A program made the position numbers and the translations under genes. From Ignavibacteriaceae bacterium (GTDB taxonomy: Bacteria; Bacteroidota; Ignavibacteria; Ignavibacteriales; Ignavibacteriaceae), in assembly GCA_023231105.1 (NCBI GenBank), contig JALNWB010000082.1, positions 1 to 16,828 on the forward strand: a stretch of DNA of 16,828 bases, written 5' to 3'. The stretch's first letter is position 1, and each line of letters begins with the position of its first letter. Of this stretch, positions 7,754-13,398 are shown one piece after another. Under the pieces are notes generated by a model. It was given only the letters and a program-made list of their open reading frames with translations, was not told where the DNA came from and ran no database searches.

Positions 7754-7769
7754 TGGCATATAACTTGAA
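7754..7769 (+). promoter_or_regulatory. Possible sigma54-like promoter for the oxidoreductase operon
   Basis: TGGCATATAACTTGAA keeps the -24 GG and the -12 TTG with 10 bp between the G positions, as in sigma54 promoters, but has A where the invariant C of TTGC is expected. TATAAC within it could instead serve as a sigma70 -10, though no good -35 lies 16-18 bp upstream. It ends 31 bp before the ferredoxin gene start. Confidence 0.2.
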
Positions 7770-7799
7770 CTTTTCAAATCATTAAATATTGAGGCTTTT

Positions 7800-8036
7800 A
7801 TGATAAAAGGAACGGTTCTAATTAATTCTGAAAATTGCAAAGGTTGCGAGCTCTGTATAGTTGCCTGTCCGCAAGAGAGTCTTTCACTCTCTCAGAAAAT
7901 CAATCTCCGAGGGTACCGTTATGTTGAACTCTCACAGGACAATTGCACCGGCTGTACAAATTGCGCTATCGTTTGCCCTGACTCAGCAATAACAGTTTAC
8001 CGGCAATCAAAACAAAACTATAAAAAAGCTGTTTAA
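7800..8036 (+). CDS. 2-oxoacid:ferredoxin oxidoreductase, ferredoxin (delta) subunit
   Basis: This 78-residue protein holds two complete [4Fe-4S] cluster motifs: C13-x2-C16-x2-C19-x3-C23-P and C49-x2-C52-x2-C55-x3-C59-P. A tyrosine-containing linker (GYRYVELSQDNC) separates them. It is the length and layout of the small ferredoxin subunit that opens KOR/VOR-type operons, and it would carry electrons from the TPP-containing core to external ferredoxin in the cytoplasm. GAGG lies 5 bp before the ATG. The alpha-subunit gene follows after 17 bp, beta and gamma behind it, so the four genes form one operon. Confidence 0.9.
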   Translation: MIKGTVLINSENCKGCELCIVACPQESLSLSQKINLRGYRYVELSQDNCTGCTNCAIVCPDSAITVYRQSKQNYKKAV

Positions 8037-8053
8037 CAATTTTGAAAGAAACC

Positions 8054-9136
8054 ATGGAAACAAAAAAATCCGAAGTTCGTTTAATGAAAGGGAATGAAGC
8101 ATTAGCCGAAGCCGCTATTCGTGCCGGTCTTGATGCTTATTTCGGTTACCCAATTACTCCCCAGTCGGAAATATTAGAATATTTTACCGAACAAATTCCA
8201 AAACGGCGTGGAGTAGTTCTTCAAGCCGAAAGTGAAGTTGCGTCAATCAATATGGTTTATGGCGCTGCCGGAGCGGGCGCAAGAGTGATGACCTCTTCAT
8301 CTTCTCCCGGAATGAGTTTAATGCAAGAAGGAATTTCTTACATTGCCGCCGCCGAACTTCCCTGTTTACTTGTAAATGTAGTTCGCGGAGGTCCAGGACT
8401 CGGAACAATTCAACCTTCGCAAGGAGATTATTTTCAAGCGACAAAAGGCGGCGGACACGGCGATTATCGTTTGATCGTTCTTGCTCCTTCTTCTGTACAA
8501 GAAATGTGTGACTTTGTTTTTGATGCGTTTAAACTTGCAGAAAAATATCGCAATCCCGCTATGATTTTATCAGACGGCGCACTTGGACAAATGATGGAGA
8601 AAGTTGAATTCCCTGAAGAAGGTTCACTACCGCACATAGTGCCTGATTGGGCTACGACCGGCAAAAAAGGAAGAGAAAGAAACTTTATTACTTCGCTTCA
8701 TATGGAACCTGAAAAGATGGAAGAAATCAATCTTCATCTTCAAAAAAAATACAAAACAATTGAGGAAAACGAAGTCCGCTACGAGACACTTGATGTTGAA
8801 GACGCCGAAATAGTTTTGGTAGCTTTCGGATTACCGGCGCGAATTTGTCAAAAAGCTGTTGAGCTTGCCCGCGAAAAAGGAATCAAAGCAGGTTTAGTTC
8901 GTCCGATAACGTTATTCCCATTCCCTAAAAAAATCCTTTCGGATCTTTCAAAAAAGATAGATCATTTCCTTGTAATTGAATTAAACGCAGGACAAATGGT
9001 GGAAGATGTTATGCTTGCCGCTAATGGAAATTGCCCGGTTCACTTTAAAGGAAGGATGGGCGGAATGATTATTCAGCCTGAAGATGTTTTGGAAGAAATT
9101 GAAAAAATTATTCAACAACCAATCTTGCAGGAATAG
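8054..9136 (+). CDS. vorB: 2-oxoacid:ferredoxin oxidoreductase alpha subunit (VorB/KorA type)
   Basis: About 360 residues. It begins with RLMKGNEALAEAAIRAG and the family signature GYPITPQSEI, then VLQAESEVASINMVYGAAGAG, SSSSPGMSLMQEGISY and GGPGLGTIQPSQGDYFQA. These are the pyrimidine-binding half of the TPP site and the substrate pocket in OFOR alpha chains. The C-terminal part (about 255-350) is the domain II region that ends in DVLEEIEKII. The compact chain, without a fused gamma domain, fits four-subunit enzymes annotated as 2-oxoisovalerate (VorB) or 2-oxoglutarate (KorA) oxidoreductases. The substrate cannot be settled from motifs alone. An ATG at 8054 is preferred over an in-frame TTG at 8042, which has a poorer context; the difference is four residues. 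The beta gene starts 8 bp downstream. Confidence 0.9.
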   Translation: METKKSEVRLMKGNEALAEAAIRAGLDAYFGYPITPQSEILEYFTEQIPKRRGVVLQAESEVASINMVYGAAGAGARVMTSSSSPGMSLMQEGISYIAAAELPCLLVNVVRGGPGLGTIQPSQGDYFQATKGGGHGDYRLIVLAPSSVQEMCDFVFDAFKLAEKYRNPAMILSDGALGQMMEKVEFPEEGSLPHIVPDWATTGKKGRERNFITSLHMEPEKMEEINLHLQKKYKTIEENEVRYETLDVEDAEIVLVAFGLPARICQKAVELAREKGIKAGLVRPITLFPFPKKILSDLSKKIDHFLVIELNAGQMVEDVMLAANGNCPVHFKGRMGGMIIQPEDVLEEIEKIIQQPILQE

Positions 9137-9144
9137 GAGCGCTT

Positions 9145-9921
9145 ATGTCACAAGAAATTTTATTAGAAGATATGCAATGCGTTTATCAAAAACCTGCAAC
9201 ATTAACCGATGACTATATGCACTACTGCCCGGGATGCGGACACGCGGTCGCCCACAAAATTCTTATGGAAGTGGTTCAAGAGATGGGTATTCAAGAAGAT
9301 ATTGTCGGTGTTGCGCCTGTAGGTTGTTCTGTCTTCGCTTATAACTATATGAATATTGATATGCAGGAAGCTGCTCACGGAAGAGCAAGCGCCGCTGCAA
9401 CCGGAATTAAAAGAGTGCTTCCGGAGAAATATGTTTTCGCTTATCAGGGCGATGGGGACTTAGCCGCCATAGGAACTGCCGAAACCATTCATACTATAAA
9501 CCGCGGTGAAAATATTTTAATCGTTTTCATCAACAACGGTATTTACGGAATGACCGGCGGACAAATGGCTCCGACTTCGTTGCTCGGACAAAAAACCTCT
9601 ACTTCACCTTACGGCAGAGATGTTGAGCATAACGGCTATCCATTAAAAATAACCGATTTAATTGCTCATCTTCCCGGTGCATATTATGTTACAAGACAAG
9701 CAGTGCACACACCAAACACCGTTCGGAAATTTAAGAAAGCTATTAAAAATGCTTTTGAATTTCAAAAATTAAAAAAAGGAACCTGCTTTATTGAAGTGGT
9801 CTCTAATTGTCCAAGCGGTTGGAAAATGACTCCGAAAGAAACACTTGCTTACATCGAAGAAAAAATGCTGCCGGAATATCCTCTTGGGGATTTGAAAGTT
9901 CCGACTCAAAACAATAATTAA
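9145..9921 (+). CDS. 2-oxoacid:ferredoxin oxidoreductase beta subunit (TPP-binding)
   Basis: This 258-residue chain shows the beta-subunit signature HYCPGCGHA (Cys28, Cys31), which helps hold the core iron-sulfur cluster. It also has the TPP/Mg2+ motif GDGD (102-105) followed by INNGIYGMTGGQ (Asn130-Asn131), which is the GDG-x(about 25)-NN rule for thiamine diphosphate enzymes. The C-terminal PSGWKMTPKETLAYIEEKML is typical of KorB/VorA chains. With the alpha subunit it forms the active site that decarboxylates a 2-oxoacid with CoA, or carboxylates an acyl-CoA in the reverse direction. TAGGAG lies before the ATG, 8 bp after the alpha stop. The gamma gene follows after 15 bp. Confidence 0.93.
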   Translation: MSQEILLEDMQCVYQKPATLTDDYMHYCPGCGHAVAHKILMEVVQEMGIQEDIVGVAPVGCSVFAYNYMNIDMQEAAHGRASAAATGIKRVLPEKYVFAYQGDGDLAAIGTAETIHTINRGENILIVFINNGIYGMTGGQMAPTSLLGQKTSTSPYGRDVEHNGYPLKITDLIAHLPGAYYVTRQAVHTPNTVRKFKKAIKNAFEFQKLKKGTCFIEVVSNCPSGWKMTPKETLAYIEEKMLPEYPLGDLKVPTQNNN

Positions 9922-9936
9922 CCGAACGAGGAAACA

Positions 9937-10500
9937 ATGTACATAACCGATGAAATTATTATTGCCGGATTTGGAGGACAAGGAGTTCTTTCGATGGGGA
10001 AAATTCTTGCCTATGCTGCTATTTATGAAAATAGAGAAACAAGCTGGATGCCTTCTTATGGGCCCGAAATGCGTGGCGGAACTGCAAATTGTATTACCAT
10101 CATTTCAGAAAAAAAAATCAGTTCTCCAATCGTTTCAAAATTTGATTCAGCCATCATTCTTAATCAGCCTTCACTTGAAAAGTTTGAAGACCACGTTAAG
10201 CAGCATGGATTTCTTTTTTATGAAGCATCAACTATTATAAAACCCCCTGCACGCGAAGATATTATGGTTTACAAAATTGCCGCTATTGAAGAAGCAAATA
10301 AAATGGGGAAGAAACAAATTTCAAATATGATTATGCTCGGAGCTTTTTTAGAAATAAAACCACTCGTAAAAATGGAAAGCGTTTTAGCGGCGCTTAAAAA
10401 AGTTTTACCTGAACGGCATCATCATTTACTTCCTGTAAATGAACAAGCCTTGATAAGGGGAAAAGAATTAATTGAAGTTAATTATCATGTTTCTGTTTAA
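9937..10500 (+). CDS. 2-oxoacid:ferredoxin oxidoreductase gamma subunit
   Basis: The 187-residue product has the gamma-domain signature IIIAGFGGQGVLSMGKILAYAA near the N-terminus. SWMPSYGPEMRGGTANC follows at about residues 36-52, with KISSPIV after it. This domain binds the CoA moiety and completes the alpha-beta-gamma-delta enzyme. Its length is usual for the separate subunit. GAGG lies upstream of the ATG and the spacing to its neighbours indicates co-transcription. Nothing appears missing. Confidence 0.92.
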   Translation: MYITDEIIIAGFGGQGVLSMGKILAYAAIYENRETSWMPSYGPEMRGGTANCITIISEKKISSPIVSKFDSAIILNQPSLEKFEDHVKQHGFLFYEASTIIKPPAREDIMVYKIAAIEEANKMGKKQISNMIMLGAFLEIKPLVKMESVLAALKKVLPERHHHLLPVNEQALIRGKELIEVNYHVSV

Positions 10501-10524
10501 CAAATAAAACAGGGGACCACTATA

Positions 10525-10782
10525 ATGGTTGAACATAATGTAAGATGCGATCACACGTGCAGAGACTCATGCGCGATGCTTAATGAAGCACTCAGGAGAG
10601 AAACCGCTTCAGTCCGTTTTTACGAGACCGTTTATGACGACTGCAATGCACCGGAAGTGAAAAATTTTTTAGGTGAAATTGTAGATGAACGGCGGACTCA
10701 TATCTTAAAAATAATTCAGAAATTGAATGAACTGCATGCCAGATCGCAAGCCATGGATGGAATTTCAAATAGTTTCTCTTAA
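10525..10782 (+). CDS. Small ferritin-like/rubrerythrin-like helical protein with N-terminal Cys cluster
   Basis: The 85-residue protein looks like a two-helix hairpin. Helix 1 (ALRRETASVRFYETVYDDC) carries Glu26 and Glu34; helix 2 (PEVKNFLGEIVDERRTHILKII) carries Glu51, Glu55 and His59. The E...FYE and E-R-R-x-H pattern resembles half of a ferritin/rubrerythrin four-helix bundle, so a dimer would be needed for a diiron site. The N-terminus has C8-x3-C12-x3-C16 plus His10, a possible extra metal or redox site. AGGGGA 8 bp before the ATG supports the start. It is 24 bp after the gamma subunit and before a strong terminator, so it is the last gene of the oxidoreductase operon. A protective or electron-transfer role is inferred only. 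Confidence 0.75.
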   Translation: MVEHNVRCDHTCRDSCAMLNEALRRETASVRFYETVYDDCNAPEVKNFLGEIVDERRTHILKIIQKLNELHARSQAMDGISNSFS

Positions 10783-10845
10783 TGAAAAATTGTTTTTCCA
10801 CCTTCAACGGTAAGACTTTTCTACTGAAGATATAATTTATCTTTT

Positions 10846-10882
10846 AAAGCATCACGTTCACTAAAGTGTAGTGATGCTTTTT
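10846..10882 (+). terminator. Rho-independent terminator of the oxidoreductase operon
   Basis: AAAGCATCAC (10846-10855) and GTGATGCTTT (10871-10880) form a perfect 10-bp stem. An inner CAC/GTG stem closes a TAAA loop, and the right arm runs into a T5 tail (10878-10882). It lies 64 bp after the ferritin-like gene and separates that operon from lexA. Confidence 0.88.
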
Positions 10883-10979
10883 AATCCTTCCCCAAAAATT
10901 TTTTCTACAAGCCAAAGCCATTCTATCAAATAAAGAAATCTCTTTTTTGTGCGATAATAAGGCATGAACAACTTTTCCC

Positions 10980-11008
10980 TTGACAAGTGTTCGTATGAAC
11001 ACTATATT
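10980..11008 (+). promoter_or_regulatory. lexA promoter (sigma70 type)
   Basis: TTGACA (10980-10985), a 17-bp spacer and TATATT (11003-11008) form a near-consensus promoter. Expected initiation near 11015 gives a leader of about 18 nt without a clear Shine-Dalgarno site. The spacer is occupied by the LexA-like operator. Confidence 0.8.
10987..11002. promoter_or_regulatory. LexA-like operator (SOS box)
   Basis: GTGTTC-N4-GAACAC is a perfect 16-bp palindrome apart from its GTAT centre. It can be read as TGT-N8-ACA, similar in layout to the E. coli CTGT-N8-ACAG box. It occupies all but one base of the 17-bp promoter spacer, so bound repressor would block RNA polymerase directly. A second short repeat, TTTGT-N5-ACAAA (11007-11021), covers the start-site region. 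Placement before lexA implies autoregulation. Confidence 0.75.
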
Positions 11009-11032
11009 TGTAGTGAACAAAATAACACTATA

Positions 11033-11701
11033 ATGAAAAAAGAATTAACAGACCGGCAGCAAGACATTTTAAGTTTTATTGAGCAATTCCGAAACGAAAA
11101 CGGATATCCGCCAACGCTTCGCCAAATTGGGAAGCAGTTTGGCATATCTTCAACATTTGGTGTAAAGAGGCATATGGATGCCTTAGTGAAAAAAGGTTAT
11201 ATTTTGATTGAAAGCAATGCCAGCCGTGGTATTACTGTTCTTTCAAATTTTTCGGAACGATCCTTTAGAGAAACTATCCCGCTATCTCCAGTTTTCGGTG
11301 ATATAGAAAAGTTTTTCAAAAAGATACCAATCATCGGACGTGTGGCTGCAGGCATTCCTATAACCGCAGTTGAAAATCACGAAGGCGATGTTGTTGTTGA
11401 CCCCGCAATGTTAAAAGGTTATCAAACTTGTTTTGCTCTTAAAGTTAAGGGAGACAGCATGATAAACGCGGGAATTTTTGAAAAAGATCACGTGATTGTA
11501 GCCGCACAAAATTTTGCAAAACATAATGATATTGTTGTAGCTTTAATTGATGACGAAGCAACAGTGAAACGGTATTGGCAAAAAAATAATGACATTAAAT
11601 TGATTCCTGAAAATGACAATTATCAACCGATTGAAATTGTAAACAAGGAAATTTTTCATATTGCAGGTAAAGTTATCGGCGTTATCCGCTGGTATAATTA
11701 A
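11033..11701 (+). CDS. lexA: LexA, SOS-response repressor and self-cleaving protease
   Basis: The 222-residue LexA begins MKKELTDRQQDILSFIEQF, the start of the winged-helix domain (GYPPTLRQIGKQFGIS as recognition region). The linker holds the Ala106-Gly107 cleavage site in GRVAAG. The catalytic dyad is Ser142 (KGDSM) and Lys179 (ATVKR) in an S24-type peptidase fold. RecA filaments on single-stranded DNA would trigger autocleavage and derepress the SOS genes. An in-frame ATG at 10964 would add 23 residues, but it lies upstream of the promoter and operator, so 11033 is the real start. Two small genes follow at 13 and 2 bp, suggesting a shared transcript. The recognition helix reads FGVKR where many LexAs have an S/T-V-x-R/H pattern, which fits the particular operator seen here. 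Confidence 0.96.
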   Translation: MKKELTDRQQDILSFIEQFRNENGYPPTLRQIGKQFGISSTFGVKRHMDALVKKGYILIESNASRGITVLSNFSERSFRETIPLSPVFGDIEKFFKKIPIIGRVAAGIPITAVENHEGDVVVDPAMLKGYQTCFALKVKGDSMINAGIFEKDHVIVAAQNFAKHNDIVVALIDDEATVKRYWQKNNDIKLIPENDNYQPIEIVNKEIFHIAGKVIGVIRWYN

Positions 11702-11714
11702 AGAGGAAAAATGT

Positions 11715-11972
11715 ATGAAATCCGAAATATTTTATAACGCGATCAAACAGAGACGAAGAGTCCGTTTTTATTACGGTCTAACCGAAGTGGTTCTTGATCC
11801 TTATTTTATCGGCATGGATAAAAACGGCAAGAAATTTATCTATGGTAAAATGTTGGGTTCAATGGAAATTGAAAAATTTTCTTACGAAAGAATAGCAAAC
11901 ATAAAAGTGATGAACAATATTCGTTTTTCACCTATTATACCGATTATTCCTTTTCCAACTTATGTTAACTAA
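11715..11972 (+). CDS. Minimal WYL-like domain protein, lexA-linked
   Basis: The 85-residue product is a single small domain. IFYNAIKQRRRVRFYYG is followed by EVVLDPYFIGMDKNGKKFIYGKM. This is the order of conserved strands in WYL domains (R-x-V-x-F-x-Y, then x-x-x-P-Y, then a glycine turn and a strand). The HTH usually attached to WYL is absent. A Pro/Ile-rich tail (FSPIIPIIPFP) ends it. WYL domains sense nucleic acids or nucleotides and often act in DNA-damage or defence settings. AGAGGAAAA precedes the ATG at 11715; an ATG at 11711 is out of frame. It lies 13 bp after lexA and 2 bp before the next gene, so it is probably SOS-regulated. The family call is moderate; the function is unknown. 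Confidence 0.65.
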   Translation: MKSEIFYNAIKQRRRVRFYYGLTEVVLDPYFIGMDKNGKKFIYGKMLGSMEIEKFSYERIANIKVMNNIRFSPIIPIIPFPTYVN

Positions 11973-11974
11973 AA

Positions 11975-12415
11975 ATGTATAACCGGAAAAAAAATATTGA
12001 CCTGCTTGTAAGCCATTTGTGGAAACTTGGCTACACAATTATAAAGCGGAAATTAGGGACTTACCTTTCGGATCCGCCGACGGTAAATGGTTACGAAATT
12101 GATATTGTGGCTAAATTTCACCGCCAGTATGCTATGGGAATTTGCATCGACAAAAGAGATTTACAAGATTCTAAATTTTTGGAAAAACTTAACTACTTAG
12201 CTTCCCGCAAAACAAAGACCGGAAATAAAGAGGTTCTCCTCTTTATGGGTTTCCCATTTGAAATTTATAAAACCGTTAAAGATTTGACCGCTTCTTTAGA
12301 TGATCCAATAAAAAGAAATATTTATCTCGTTCCTGTCTATGAAACAGTTCAAAGCGATTTATTTAGTCCAAACTACGATAAAGTATTTCAGAAAAATGTT
12401 GAAAGAGTACAGTAA
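11975..12415 (+). CDS. Hypothetical protein, possible degenerate restriction-endonuclease-like fold
   Basis: The 146-residue protein has an N-terminal helix (NIDLLVSHLWKLGYTI) and then SDPPTVNGYEIDIVAKFHRQYAMGICIDK. A helix (FLEKLNYLASRK) and a strand (KEVLLFMGF) follow. The order helix, G-Y-E-x-D strand, turn, strand recalls PD-(D/E)xK nucleases: Asp43 fits the first acidic residue. At the second motif, however, the E-x-K position reads Cys57-Ile-Asp59, so the catalytic set looks altered. A DNA-binding or structural role without cleavage is therefore possible. It begins 2 bp after the WYL-like gene with no own ribosome site, so it is probably translationally coupled and SOS-linked. I do not recognise a named family. 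Confidence 0.68.
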   Translation: MYNRKKNIDLLVSHLWKLGYTIIKRKLGTYLSDPPTVNGYEIDIVAKFHRQYAMGICIDKRDLQDSKFLEKLNYLASRKTKTGNKEVLLFMGFPFEIYKTVKDLTASLDDPIKRNIYLVPVYETVQSDLFSPNYDKVFQKNVERVQ

Positions 12416-12428
12416 AAACCTTTACTGT
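12409..12428 (+). terminator. Hairpin over the stop codon of the lexA-linked third gene
   Basis: ACAGTAAA and TTTACTGT are perfect 8-bp arms around AACC, and the TAA stop lies inside the left arm. No T-run follows, so it is not a classical intrinsic terminator. It may protect the 3' end or terminate weakly. The region 12429-12554 shows no gene. Confidence 0.35.
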
Positions 12429-12554
12429 GCATATTCTCTTCCCCGCCTTTGACCAGATCGACAAACTGTAACTTTGGCAAAGAATAGTCATTTCTTTTTT
12501 CCTTTTCATAAAAAGCAATAATTACGTACTTTTACACTCTTGAATAGGACACTT

Positions 12555-12582
12555 TTGTGTTTAATCATGAATAGATTATAGT
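12555..12582 (+). promoter_or_regulatory. Candidate promoter of the uppS-bamA-skp block
   Basis: TTGTGT (12555-12560), 16 bp, then TATAGT (12577-12582) fits a sigma70 promoter. The same bases also read TTTTG-N19-TATAGTTC, close to the Bacteroidota -33/-7 pattern. It lies 27 bp before the uppS start and is the best promoter-like match in the gap. Confidence 0.45.
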
Positions 12583-12608
12583 TCTATTGATATTAAAATT
12601 TAAAGACA

Positions 12609-13397
12609 TTGAATAAAACAAAGCTCAATACAGACCAAGCCGAACAAAAAAAACTTAAAGAGTCAGGCTGCATCCCCAATCATATAGCAATTATTATGGA
12701 TGGAAACGGCAGATGGGCAAAAAGCAAAGGTTTGCCGAGATTTGCCGGGCATCAAGCTGGAGTAGAATCTGTGAGGGATATTGTCCGCGCGTGCGTCCAA
12801 TTAGGTGTGAAGAATCTCACGCTTTATACGTTCTCTACGGAAAATTGGAAACGTCCAAAAGATGAAGTTTCAACCTTAATGCGTCTGCTTGTAAAAACTT
12901 TACAAAAAGAGCTGGATGACCTGCACAAAAACAATGTTCGCATTATGATGATTGGCGACATGTCTGCGTTGCCGGTTGATGTACAAAAACAACTTAACGA
13001 TGCAATTGAGAAAACAAAAAACAACGGCGACTTGAATTTAGTGCTCGCGTTAAGTTACAGCGGAAGATGGGAAATTCTTGAATCGGTTAAAGAAATGATG
13101 AAAGACGCCCAAAGCGGCAAGTTAAATGCAGACGAACTTGACGTTGCACGATTTTCATCTTACTTAAACACAAAGCAAATTCCCGACCCGGACCTGGTAA
13201 TTAGAACCAGCGGAGAATTTAGAGTAAGCAATTTTTTATTATGGCAGATAGCGTATTCGGAATTTTACATTTCCGAAACGTTATGGCCTGCATTTAAACG
13301 AAAAAATTTATACGAAGCCATTCGTGATTTTCAAAAAAGAGAACGGAGATTCGGTAAGGTAAGTGAACAAATCAAACAAAAGGAAACAGGTACTTAG
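12609..13397 (+). CDS. uppS: Isoprenyl transferase (undecaprenyl diphosphate synthase)
   Basis: The 262-residue cis-prenyltransferase condenses isopentenyl diphosphate units to make undecaprenyl diphosphate, the lipid carrier for peptidoglycan and surface polysaccharides. The catalytic motif HIAIIMDGNGRWA holds Asp31. FSTENWKRP and the C-terminal RTSGE.R.SNFLLWQ motif (from Arg199) with YSEFYISETLWPAF are all intact. The start is a TTG at 12609. The frame is closed just upstream by TAA at 12594-12596 and the next Met is already in the active site, so a TTG start is the only sensible choice. bamA follows after one base. The uppS-bamA-skp order is common in this group and ties lipid-carrier synthesis to outer-membrane assembly. 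Confidence 0.95.
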   Translation: MNKTKLNTDQAEQKKLKESGCIPNHIAIIMDGNGRWAKSKGLPRFAGHQAGVESVRDIVRACVQLGVKNLTLYTFSTENWKRPKDEVSTLMRLLVKTLQKELDDLHKNNVRIMMIGDMSALPVDVQKQLNDAIEKTKNNGDLNLVLALSYSGRWEILESVKEMMKDAQSGKLNADELDVARFSSYLNTKQIPDPDLVIRTSGEFRVSNFLLWQIAYSEFYISETLWPAFKRKNLYEAIRDFQKRERRFGKVSEQIKQKETGT

Positions 13398-13398
13398 C

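Noticed and set aside
9950..10240. 96-codon open frame within the gamma-subunit gene
   Set aside because: It is out of frame with the clear gamma-subunit motifs and shows no domain of its own.
10964..11032. N-terminal extension of LexA from an upstream in-frame ATG
   Set aside because: This start lies upstream of the -35, operator and -10 of the lexA promoter, and the extra 23 residues do not resemble LexA N-termini.
11029..11034. TATAAT as a promoter -10
   Set aside because: It overlaps the lexA start codon, so transcription would begin inside the gene; the 10980-11008 promoter is better placed.
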